A DNA stretch of 64,000 nucleotides, taken from contig CM063288.1 of NCBI GenBank assembly GCA_032173965.1, positions 16,534,501 to 16,598,500 of the forward strand. The letters are read 5' to 3'. Under the pieces are notes generated by a model. It was not told the DNA's origin. It saw only the letters and a list, made by a program, of their open reading frames with translations, and ran no database searches. This DNA is from Sitta carolinensis. Taxonomy: Eukaryota > Chordata > Aves > Passeriformes > Sittidae. Below are positions 39,257 to 51,411 of the stretch, in pieces (the stretch's first letter is position 1; every line of letters starts with the position of its first letter). The translations under genes were made by a program, and so were the position numbers.

Positions 39257-41528
39257 GTTTCTATTTATTGCTTAATCCTCTACAGTGTTGCTTGCTGCAC
39301 TCTGTTCCTGTTGTTGAATTCTGGTGAAATGTGACCTTTTTCCTCTTGAAGGCAAGTATTACTAGAAGATGCTATCCAATGAGCTGCAGTTATTTACATT
39401 GTTAGGCAAGTAGTAGGTTTGTCTATAGCCAGTTCTTTCCTACTTACACCTCAAAAATTCCCGAGTAAAACCTCTCTGTATTCAAGAACCAAACAGGATA
39501 AAAGTAAGATTTTACAAAACAGTTGAAAAAGGGAAGTTCTCTCTTGGAAATCCTACAGTATCTAAATTCACTGCTCTCTGTATTTAAGAAGTTTCACTCA
39601 AGTTTTACATTAATTTACCAGCATCCATTTAAATATAAGATATTTGTAAAATTTCCAGTTCACCTCAAATTTTCCTGAGCAGTTGGCAGACAATATATTA
39701 TAAATCTATCACAACTGGACAAGCTGTCAATTTTAAGCTGTCACATGAGGTAAAAAAGAACCCACAATCCTGCTTGTAAGGAGGTGAAAACAAAAGGTAG
39801 CAAATTAGTGGGAGGCTGATATCCTATAATGAGCTTGTCTACAAAACAAAAGTTTCCCCAAAGGCCAGAGACTTCCCACTTTTTCTTCAGTTTGTCTGGG
39901 AACCAACTACATCCCTTGAGTGTGCACTCTGCCTGTTCTCATCCTTTTCTAGCTTCTGACCAGCTTGATTTTTCAGCAACGTGACCAAGGTGTGAAAACA
40001 TAGCATTGTCCAGGTGTAAATGGCAAAAGAATATGTTTACAAAATTTACAGTGTCTGCTCTGGCACGTGGTGGTCGTCTGCTTTCTTGGAAGCCAATGAA
40101 ATGTGGACTCCATATGGAGCCTGGCAGCATTTCTACCTGCCCCACAAGAATTCCTGATCAGCACTGTCTGCAAACACCAGCCACGGGAACAGCTTAGTTG
40201 GGGAACAGCATCATTACTGTTACTCATTCAGATCTAGAGGCACTAAACTTGCCTACAGCAAGAACTATCATTAGAACTGCAAGACCCTACCACTGTTAAG
40301 TGTTCCTCCTTTCTATTTATTTCACTTGAAAAATGTGTTATCCTAGTTCCCTGATAGGCTTCCTATTCCTGTTTGGGGAAGGGGAATCCCACAGTCCTTG
40401 CTGGAAACATTATCTTCCCTTCCCTCTCACCCTCATATTAACTGAATAAAAACAGGAGACCAAGCCTATAAGGCACAGCTTAGAAAATCAAAATTCAAAA
40501 TCTGAATAGTTTACACTCTGAAGACAAACTGAAAGGCATCCACAGAATGACTCATGTCCTCATCAAGTGCCAAACCACTAATCTGCCTGTAGATTATATT
40601 CGTTGTTACACAGGGAAAGGTACTTATCTCCTGCAGTGTTTCAATACAGTTATTTTTTCCCTACCCGGGGTCACAGAAATAAAGGGTGTAAAGCCACAAA
40701 CAGAAGTTAATGGTAAAAATTCAGTCTTGTCAATATTTAATATTTAAACTCTCAAAACCACGTTGTTGCAGACTTTTAAATGCATGTGGTATCAAAGCCC
40801 TCTGTCTCTTAAAACTGTCATGTGTAGTGTTTCATGCCTGAAATTTACAGAAGACTGAAGGCAGTTATGTGAGTGAGAATACTGTGATCATGTGATACCG
40901 CTGTTTCCAATTCTTACCCTGTGGGTTAAAAATAAAGGGGACTTTCTCTCTAATTAAGAAGCAGTTAAACACACACCCCCTCCCCAAACAAATAAAGGTT
41001 ACTCAGTTGTAATCTTATCTTTTGACTTATTCTTTTGTGACATAACCAGATGTGAACAACCACACAGCAGTAAAGAACTCAGACCAGGCAGGACAAAAAC
41101 CCAAAAGTCTCAGAATTCTCCAAAAGCAAGTGAGTTGCCAGACTCAGTTACTACATAAACTTTATGCTTCTTAAGTAATTTAAAGACTTAGTACAAGTGG
41201 CTTGTGGTTTAATCTTTTAATTCCATTGTTCCATAGGTTTCCTTGTAGGTTCATTAAGCAAGGAATTCAGCCTAGCTCTTTGGGGCCCTTTATTCTAAAA
41301 GGGACTGGGTATGGAAAGATCTGCAGTACTGAAGCTTCTAGAAGAGTTTGGAAACTAACCTCCAATTTATGTGACATAAAATCCATTATCTTTCAGGGAT
41401 TCTTATGTTTCTGGCTGTTCACATTTACAATAGATGCTTGTCATAGGAGACGCTCCCTATCAGCAAACATCTATGGAATGTACTCAAGCAGTTACAGCTA
41501 AACATACAAATTTGTGCCATGAGGTCAA

Positions 41529-41569
41529 ACAAAAAAAAAAAAAAAACAGAAAAAGAACCCCCAAAAAAA
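41529..41569. repeat. A-rich low-complexity tract
   Basis: A16 (41531-41546) followed by shorter A runs broken by CAG, G and CCCCC. It is low-complexity sequence without a recognisable retroposon body. Confidence 0.85.
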
Positions 41570-42240
41570 CATGGCAAGGAGAAAATAACTTTCACAATTT
41601 TGAAGATGCTTTATAGATACTGTGCATGGTTGTAAATATTGCAGTTTTTTGTGCTGAAAATCTTCAACATATGCAAAAACATTCCTGATTGTTCTAATAA
41701 TAATTCCAATTTAGGTTATAAATTACTTCAGAATTAAAGTAAATCTGGTTTAACATTGGTAGCCAGGCTTGGTTAATACCCTGAAGGTAATGGCTATATG
41801 TCAAATAATATAATTGAGGTGGATAAGATATATGAAGAAGAGAAGCTTCTACCTTGTGATTTCTTGGAGAAGGCATACAGAAGCAATAGCCAGAGGCAGA
41901 CCACAGGCTGGCAAGAAGGAGCCAAAAATTTCTGCTTTTGATGTGATGTTTGAAATATAGATAGGGAAGTTCTTTGTGTGAATCTGGAATAAGTTACTGA
42001 TTTACATATATGATGATTTACATATATTTTATTTCCATAAAAATTAGGTTTGTAAATTTGAGCAAAATGAATAACAGTATGAAAACCTTGTGACAACTAT
42101 CCCAATTGTTTAAAAGTCTTTAATAATGAAAACATAAATACTGATGTATTTTATATGAAAAGGTACCTTAGCTTTATCCTAAAGCTGTTTCAGAGACAAA
42201 ACAACATAGGTTGAAAGTCAATATATGACATAATACTTCT

Positions 42241-42337
42241 TAAATAATATTTAGTAAAAATTTTTATTACTATAAAATATCTAATCAATACATTAAAATA
42301 TTTATTAATATAAAAAAATAAATATTTAAAATGTTAA
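42241..42337. repeat. Nearly pure A/T block
   Basis: Only about six G or C bases occur in roughly 97 bases. Words such as AATATTT, TTTATTAATATA and AAATAAATATTTAAA recur. Such blocks unwind easily and resemble matrix-attachment or base-unpairing regions, but that role is inference. Confidence 0.75.
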
Positions 42338-43519
42338 AACTTTGGATCCATAAAGAAATAACAAACCCTACAGACTACAAGGAAAAATTAGCCTTTTTTT
42401 TTCTCCCTTGAATTTTTGATTTTTTAAACAACATATCATAAATGCAAGTGAGGTGATTTTGCAAGACTAATTTTATCCTAAAAATTGTGTTTGTCCTTTT
42501 CCAGTATCCTTGATGCTGTAGTGAACAGTCATGAACACACAATTTTATGTCACAGATATGCTGTACACCACTGAATCATTTGGAGTTAGTATGTCTAATT
42601 TTTCTCAAGAGAAAATCCCGTTCATGCAAGAATTTAGAATACGTTTTCATTTCAAAGTAAATCCATATCCTTATTTTGGTGTGGCTCTGCCTAGCCATAA
42701 ACTATGATTTGCATTGCATCATTTAACCTCGAGTTAGCCAGCTCCATGGAGCAGGTTTCATTTGATCTAATCTGGTGCAGGCAGAACGTGGGGTGATCTC
42801 TCTGAACAGCAGTGCAGTACCTTCCCTCGGCTAAACCCTGCATGCCCAGAGGAACGCAGAACCTATTCAAGAATTTTACTGGCAAAAGAAATGTAGAAAA
42901 CTTTTTTTAAATGTGGGTCACTATCCTCAGAGTACATGGCATATGTTTGCAGAAATCCCAGTGAAATGTACAGGTGAACACAGTACGTCTAAAGTAACTT
43001 TGATATAAATTTAGGGTTCACACCTTAAGGAGACTGGTTGATGTGTTCATATGTGTCAGCAGAGACCTGAGGTAACACTGCAGTGCTGATACTCATTATT
43101 ATGAAGCACATTTCCATCCTCTCATCCAAGCTTTCAGAAGATAATCTCGCCCACCTTCTCCTTTAATGTCATGTTCAACCACCTAAGATAATTATGCAAC
43201 CTTCTACTCAAGTGTAGAGAAGTATTCTTCAAGAAAAGTGGAACTCTCATATGACATGTTAGCTTGTAAGATACTTTTAGCTATTAAGTTTTTTCTTAGC
43301 CACAGTGCCAGTATTAAGCACATCTTGGAATCAGCAGAGACCACTGGTTTTGGAAAATCTGATTATGGAACTTTACTTCTGTTAAATGATGATGAAACAT
43401 TTTAAAAATCTATGCTCTAGTTGCAGAGTACAGTTGAACATGAGGGAACAATCCATCACAGTGTTCAGGGATTGTTGCAACTGAACCACAAAATGAATGG
43501 CAAAGGCTATAAACTCTTA

Positions 43520-43538
43520 TTTATCTATCTATCTATCT
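43520..43538. repeat. Short (TATC)n microsatellite
   Basis: About four to five TATC/TCTA units. This is the complement of the GATA motif found at about 20.4 kb but much shorter. Confidence 0.85.
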
Positions 43539-46271
43539 TCATAAGAGGCCTTATTTTGTCTCCTTTTTGTCAGTTTTAAATGGGGACTTTCCCCTGCAAA
43601 ATGATGTCTTGCTAGACACAAGGCTATAATATTTCATAGGTGTTCCTCACAGCAAATAAAAACAAAGATTATGAAAATATATTTCATTATTTCTTCTCAA
43701 TGAGTACTGTTAAATTAATGACTGTGCAATCTAAGAGAGCTCGACAACTTAATTTATCAAAATACCTTTGATGTTTTTCAAATCACTTTTATCAAATATG
43801 TTATTTATATGTGAACTTAAGGAAGATCAGCTTTTTCATCTCAGGATTGCAAAGCACTAAGCGACATTATCTCCAGTTTATGAGAGCTATAGTTTGAGCT
43901 TTCTGAAGGAAAAATAGCTTGAATCGTCACAAGAAAATCCCAACCCCCAAAATCTTCTAAACCTCAGTTTTTGGCACCGGAATATCTCCCTTGATTCCTG
44001 TGTTTAAATTAAAGGCTATATGTATCCAGCATGTTGGCTATATCATGTTTCACATAAACTCATGCAAAACTCTGAATGTATGAAAGTTTATGGATCTATA
44101 TGTGTTAACCTCAATTTATAATTTCGTTAGAATCCCTTTTGCTAAATCATGTGAATGTCTCATTAGAAACTTGTCTTCCCTTTCTAACCATGAAGTCGAC
44201 TGTTGCCTGCTAATGCATTTCAAGTATCTTTTCCTAAACACTGGCTAAAGTCCTCCAGCATGTTTCCTGAATATGGGTTTCAACAATAAGCTATGACTCT
44301 GTCTTCTGCAGATTAACCATCTCTGGCTTTCCAAATCTGTTTTGCTTTGGACATGAGATATTCAGCTCTCCTCAACTGGAAGAAAATGTTAGATAAATCT
44401 CATAGATCAAGCACTCTTTTAAAAGTGCAGTTCAATGAAAAACCAGAAACATTCTTAATGGGTTTGTGATAAACAAACATGCACAGAGCATCATTACTGC
44501 CAAACGGGGACACCCATAAGTTCTGCAGCCCTGTACAGAATCACATTAACATTTGTCACTCACATGTCCCCTTCACTGTTTTTACAGATATTTTGAAAAT
44601 ATTCCAATTCATGCACAGGTTTCTAGTAAAAATGGGCTTATGTATGGATAGTAGGTGTTTTTTACTTTAAATAATTCATATAATTTGAGAGAATGTTCTT
44701 GTACATTCTCAGGCAAAATTCCTATCTATCAAGTTAGTCAGGCATATACAAAAATTAATTTCAAGCCAAGATAATAAGACTTATTTTGAAACGAATGCTG
44801 AACACATTTGTTTCTGGCATGGCCACACATTTGTTTTCATGCTGTCAGTTTGGGTTTGACATTAAAATCTCACAGAAATACAGACTTAGACTTCAAATAT
44901 ATTTTGTATTTTTCTTGGATAACTTTTTTTAAAAAGGAGATATTCCTGTGAAACAGTTTGATTTCAACAGAACTATATTTTTCCAACAATTAAAATATTG
45001 CCAAACATTCTTAGCACTGCTGAGAAGGAAGGTGAGATGGATAACACTTTTATGTGAAGCTTCTGGTTCTCAAAAGCCGCATATCAAAATACTTTTTTCC
45101 TGTTCTACTTGCTTCTCCAACTGCATTATCACGTAAAAAACTAAATTCTACTGCCTTTTCCCCCAGAACTTGGCTGTGTGTGCTAGGAAGACTGTCTGCG
45201 GGACTGTGAGACATGAAAAACAAAGCGGTATCTCTATTAAGTGAGGCTATTACGGGACATGAGGTTATTACTACACTTCACACACAAGACAAGCAGTGCT
45301 TAAGGAGCTCGGAATAACAGAGCTTCCCCTTGTGGGAACAAATGTCTGGAGGCTGCCATCAGAGAGAGGATTTTAACTCCTTAACCCTCAGGACTATAGT
45401 GAATGCCCCAAGTGCAGTCCCATGCCGGTGGTCAGACCTGCACAGCACTGCCCTGGGGCACTGATGCTGTGTAACAGGGAAGACGCAGCAGGACGTGAGA
45501 GGAGCCCAGCAAGGAAAAGAATCCTCCACGGAACTTCCCCTTTCTATCTGCACTTCTCACCAGATTGGATTTGTTCAGATACAGCTTCACACCCCAGACC
45601 CACGGATGATTCATGAAACATAGGCAATCTCTAGACTGAAGGAAAATTTTAAGTAGCATGGAAGAAAAGTGCAAAACACCTGGAAAGTAAATTAACAGAA
45701 GTGAGTCATTCAAACGGAAAAAGAAAATTACTGTGAAAATAAAGAGCTAATATGAATAAGCAGCTAATCTTGGACTGCAACCCCCATGCTGAAGTTTAGG
45801 CTATGCTTAATATTTTTGGAATGTATCCTAATTTTCGAAGTCAAGGGGGGAGAGTTTCATCCTAACTGCTATATCTGTGCAAAAAATTCAACCATAAAAA
45901 GAGACTGCATCAAGAACGCCATTCTCCATTTTCAGAGTTCAAGAGAAAATATTTTAAAAGAATTATGGGTATTTCTTTGAACTCTATTTAATTGTGTCTT
46001 TGATTTTTTTTCCCTAACATATTCTTCAAAAGATACAATGAAGGAGTTCAAACTGTACCTACATTCTTTTACATTTTTCATAGTCATGCTTTTCCTATTC
46101 ATATCAGTAAGAATTTATTCACCAAAAATGTGCAATGTAATTTAACTACTATTAGAGTATAGAAATGCTGTTCTGTCTATTAAAGTATAATTTTGATGCC
46201 GCAAAAGACTAGTTTTTGGGACCCAATTTTTGAAAATATGTATTTTTGCTTTCTTTCTCTGTGAACACAGG

Positions 46272-46309
46272 CAATACAGAGACTACTGTTCAATACAGAG
46301 ACTACTGTT
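46272..46309. repeat. Perfect 19-bp tandem duplication
   Basis: CAATACAGAGACTACTGTT occurs twice head to tail (46272-46290 and 46291-46309) without a mismatch. Perfect identity points to a recent event compared with the diverged duplications at 33.7 and 36.4 kb, or to an assembly artefact. Confidence 0.92.
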
Positions 46310-49300
46310 CATTCAAATCTTTGTTATCTTAGGACAGCATATTCATACTTTTTGCAGACTTTATCCATTCATGTTTTGAGGTGTTTATGAGCCCATGACT
46401 TTCTCAAGAGCAGGAAAGCTACATTCCAAGCTGCAGGAAAGAGCATTGGTAGTACTGGTAGTGGAGTAGAAGGTCACCAAATATAATCAGCTCTCAATTA
46501 CCAGTAGGGGATTGTCTGGGTTATGTATTAACTGTGCAACCCTGAAAGGAAACCTGCTGTTGATACATTCTTAAGTCTAGCAGAGAGTTGAGCCTTCCTC
46601 CCCGTCATGCTTCTCACCCAGCAATAAATTCAGCACAGACTACTTTCCCCCAACTTAATTTTCATATTTTCTTGTGTCGCATCACTGAGTTATGCCACCA
46701 TCCTCTGCCCTGGGGAGTCAAAAGCAGTGTAGCTATAGCACAAACTTTAGAGAAATGTGGATAACATTCTGACATGAAAATGTGCCCAGGCAGAATCACA
46801 AGTCACTATTAGACTTCTGCACAATATTAGGAGGATTTTGCAAGCTTTTAGAAAGAGGGGTGATTACAATCCTCTCCTAGGACATGATTATCTATGTCAA
46901 ATTAATTCTATATTCAAAAGTACAGAAGTGCTGTTAGGATCACAGCGAGTGTTAATATGGTTATAACCGTCTGTATGCCCCAAAGGTAAATAACATTTGC
47001 ATGTGGTGCACTGACACTTTCTTGAGGCATGTTCTTCCTTCTCTGTGCATAATTCTCACCACTTCAATTTTCCTTTGAAGCTTGCATCTCATTAAAACAT
47101 TTCATTTTGCCTAACAATGTGTGAGCAGAACCCTAGGTATCACAAATCAGCATATTGACAGCAAAGGAAATATTGCATTGTACATACAAAACCTGAGTTT
47201 TCTGTGTTTTGGGATTTTTTCCCACAGAGAGAAGACTAAGCCATGTTACAGTGAAAGCAATATATTTTTTAGTACTTACTATTTTTTACCTTAAGTATAC
47301 CATTATGAAATATATCTTCTAAATTTCAGATGTCCGTTAATATGAATTTCAGTCAGATTTGTCCTTAGTATACCAGAATATGCAGAAAGTGGAAATAGTG
47401 AAGTCAAAATAGTGTCTTGTAGGTAGAACAGGAAACAAAAATGAGAGTAATGTCTATCAGAAATATATACCACCAGAAACTAATGCTTATCGGGTTCTTT
47501 TATAAACCCTAGGGTTCACCCTTTAAATCAATATTTGCCTGTAAAGCTAAAAGGCAGATTTAAAAAATTCATGTGAGTTATGGTTCTTAGTTGGACACTA
47601 AGAGCATTAATGATAAAATCAAAATAAAATATCCCTAAAACTGGGAACACTACTACATAGAGTGCACTTCTGCTTTAGCAGGTTGATTTTTATGTTGCAA
47701 AGACTATATCAAACAGAAACATACTGATCTAATACCTAGTTTGAAGAGTCAAAGAATGTTCTTGCAAGTGCATACAAAGAAAATTCATTCTGTGAGCAAT
47801 ACTGAAAGTTCCTGAATAATCTATGGTTTAGAAATGAGTGCTTGGACATTACAAGATGGCTAAAAAAGAAAATAAATCAGTAAAAGTGATGTCCCCCGGC
47901 TCATAGTGATAAGATTTATTTACAAGCAAATGAAGGATGATTTTTTAAGAGAAAAGAGGGAAATCTTGGTTTTCCTCTGCAGATCAGTCCAAGCAACTGA
48001 ATGTCACATAGTTATAAATAAATAAAAACTTTAAAGTGCATATCATTAACTTTTTCAGTCTAAAGTCTTAAGAACTACAATGACTGGCAGCTCTGGAGGG
48101 ATTCTTTTGTTTTACCAAAAGCAGGCTGCTTTAGGCTAGCTATTAGCTCCCATGCAGAGCTGTTCTCAAGTATCTTTAAGAAGAGAGATTTAAAAAAGGC
48201 CATCACTATTTCTGGGCAGAAATATTATTGTACATATATAAAGATGTTTTATATATATTTAAAAATATATACAGAATGTACGCATAAAATATACTTCTAA
48301 AAATATGAGACAGTTCACATGTACACGTATTTCATGTCCAGTCTTGTAAATATGAAGTCAAAGTAAAATTTTGATGGATAGCACAAAAGACAGGTACCTG
48401 CATAAAGAAAAACAAAACTACTGGTATTTTGTCTACAATATTCTGCCTAACAGCCAGACTGTCATTAAATGTATTACAGAAAGTAGTTAACTAAATAAAT
48501 GCCTGCATATCTTCTATTTTGGAAGAGCTTTGTCAGGAGCTCAGAAGTGGTTTCCATCCAAGTAACCATGTTCTGAACCTTGCCTTGTCTGTGCTCAGCA
48601 AGTGCCTCACTGAATCGAGGGTATGCCAATCAGATTCATTAGGCAAAATCCTAATGATAACCACACTGAAACAGCAGACTTGTAGCAGTGTAACAGTGCA
48701 AAATACATCTAATTTTTAAATAATAGCTTGAAATTTAGGTGGGATCCTGCGTTGCATTTTGGATGTTTATATTTAATAGTATCCTTTTAAATTACAAGAG
48801 AGAGACTATAGTTTCTCATGACAGATGAAAGTATGTTGGTTTTGTTTCAACACCTCAATAATTAAAAGTCAAACAAATAAATTTAACTATACAAAGTTTA
48901 TATATAAAAATATTCTAAAAGCTTTTTTCTGGCTTTTTGTTTAGTTAGATTTATTTTTATGAAGTGCTATAAACCTCTGTCATACGATAGCTACAAAAAG
49001 AGAAAGCAGCCTTTTTTACAAAACAAAAGGTACAAGCTACTCAGATTTTCCATGTGTCTAGTGATCACTTTTTGTTGATATTGATTAGCAGGAGGAAAAC
49101 AGCAGACAAAAAGACCTTAATTTCATGCCAACAATGTTTATTTTGCAATGGGGCTATGAGCTTGGTGAAGACTGAAAGTATGAAAAGTGGAGTGGACTCA
49201 ATGAACTGAAGAATGCAGTAGGAGGGGAGGTAAGACGAGCTGTAAAACTAATTGGTGTCCAACATGTTTTGGACTGCATTTAATTTTCTTGAGGGGAAGA

Positions 49301-51340
49301 GAGGTCAAGAATGGAATGAAGTCAATGGGAATAAGAATAAGAAAGTGGAAAGCAAAATGGCCAGTATTAAAAGGTCAGCGAATATCCCAGGGACAGGAAA
49401 TGAACTTTAAACAAAAGTATAAGGTAGTATTTCTATCCACGTTTGGGAGTTGTTAAAATTAGTATTAAAAGAAGGAAACTTAAATAACCAGATGTTTCTT
49501 GTATGAAAGCTTGTTTCAATCTGCTTTCAATTTATTGGAGGCCTTAGTAAGACCAAGATTTTGTGTGCAATGCAATTAGGAAATGAGTATTTTAGCAGAG
49601 TGCTAATGTTATTTAAATATTTTAAAAGACTTCGATATTTCACGCTGACTTGCTTCCTGTTACACTTTTATATTCTTTCTCTTGAAAGAAATCTCCATCC
49701 TGAATTGGGAAAGTGAATGTCTCACAAGCTTTAATACAGAATTTAGCCACAACAGCCAGCTTGCCACATCAAGTTAATACATGGACACTTTGCAGTCCAC
49801 CCTAAGATATTTAGGTTATATTCATAAATTCATGCATGACCTGTGAAGTCATTCATAATATTTTAAATTATGTTACTCAGAGCATCAACTTTGCCCCACA
49901 AAAGCACAATGTTTCATTTGAAATCTTTTCTGCTACTAAAGCTTTGGCTAAAATTGAGTCCAGAGAGGGTTTATTCCTGTTCCTGGTTCACTTGTGTGAA
50001 CATCAGAATGAAAAAATTTCTTACCACTATATTTAGGTTTTCATCCAAAGCTTGCTAGTTTAAGCAAGAATCTTTCATTTTACTTAAATTGGCTCTGAAT
50101 CAGCATCTTCGTGTTCTGACCTGGCCGAGCAGCAAATATTTTTCTGCTTCAGAATATGCTTAATTCAAAACATCCACTATTTTTATCTCTTGCACAACTG
50201 CACTCTTCTCTTTCCTTCTCAGTCCAGTAAGTAATTTATAAATGCTGAAATCATATGGAGGCATTTTGAAGGCACTGTCCTGGTAGCTGCACAAAGGGCA
50301 GCGAATGGGCCACTAAGAGGCCCAGAAGCTTAAGGAGAGGTCCTAGAGTATGAGGGACACACCATAACTGGCATCTAAGAAGAAGCACACCCAGCGGGGA
50401 ATATTTGTTTTATGAACAAATCTCCCTCTGCCATGGTTGCCAAAAAGCATCCTCAGCTGTTGGAATTACAAGTTTATTAAGAATACTTTGTAGTACAACC
50501 ACCCAAAGTAGAAAAAGGTAGGTTTTTTTTTTAAATAACTACTAGACCATATCAAGTTTTACTCAAGCCAAATGTGAGAACATGATGTTAGTTATAAACA
50601 CATCCCCATTTTCAAGTGAAATTTTGATTTCTTTTCCTTTCAGTGAGTATAAATCTAAAACCAATGGATCTGAAACCATAAAACATCTTTGTAAATATAA
50701 TGTCATGCTTCCTATAAAGATATAAATGACATTGGTGCTAAAAACTGGGTGTTAGGCTTCCGAATTCTATTTCTTATGTAGTATGAACTCATGGAGTGAC
50801 CTCATAGAGTGGGCAGGGTAATTTATTACCATTTCTGTTTGAGACATTTCTGATAATACTTCAAAAGAAAGAAGATAACAAGTAACATATCCAAGAACTG
50901 TGTGGATTTATGTTTACATTCATGTGGCATCTTCTCTTGGAGATTTTCCAAGAATTTTATGAAGGTATTTTTGTGGAAATCTGAAGAAGCTTACCATGAA
51001 AGGTTCAGTACATTCAATGTACCAGTAATGCCATAGTAAATTATTTTTTGGCAAAGGAAGTATGAAGCATTTGAATGTGAATAGGCCTGCACCAGATTAT
51101 CTCATGTTTAGCAAGATAACATTAAGAGAGATTTACCCTTTAGTCAGACCTGAAGTAAATACTTTTTAAAGGGCAGAAGAATAACATATCCAGTAAGAAA
51201 CTGCCAGGGGATTTTGCTAAAGAGCATAGAAGGGTCATAACCAAAAAAAAAAAAAACCTAAAACACCTTCAGAAAAATATTTTCTGTGTAGACCTGGAGA
51301 GGAAAATGGAATGGTTTTGAGACAGTGGAAAGTCATTTGA
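46310..51340. other. AT-rich non-coding stretch, no gene seen
   Basis: No supportable gene was found. Around 47000-47170 the sequence is non-repetitive and rich in homeodomain, SOX and TEAD-like words, which resembles conserved non-coding DNA, but this cannot be tested here. A TA-rich patch lies at about 48224-48310 and an A14 run at 51243-51256. Reading frames are all short. Confidence 0.6.
51243..51256. repeat. Poly-A run (A14)
   Basis: An uninterrupted 14-A run about 85 bases before the long polypyrimidine tract. No retroposon body was recognised. Confidence 0.9.
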
Positions 51341-51411
51341 TTCCCTTCCTTTTTCCCATTTCCCTCTTTCCTCTTCCTTCCTTTCCCCCCCACCTTTTTT
51401 TCTCTTTTCTT
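51341..51411. repeat. 71-nt polypyrimidine tract
   Basis: Sixty-nine of 71 bases are C or T, with A only at 51358 and 51392. It mixes T runs, CTTCC words and a C7 block. Such purine/pyrimidine strand asymmetry can form triplex (H-DNA) structures. It ends with TTTCTTAG, which also looks like a strong splice acceptor, but the sequence after it has no recognisable coding content. Confidence 0.9.

Larger units (their letters stand above)
38524..46271. other. AT-rich non-coding stretch, no gene seen
   Basis: No supportable gene was found. It includes an interrupted poly-A tract (39212-39256), a short tandem ATTTAATAAAG (39152-39173), an A-rich tract (41529-41569), an almost pure A/T block (42241-42337) and a short TATC microsatellite (43520-43538). 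A slightly GC-richer segment with a few CpGs lies at about 45410-45530. Its opposite-strand open frames (45422-45616 + and 45432-45713 -) overlap and are unrecognised. Confidence 0.6.
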
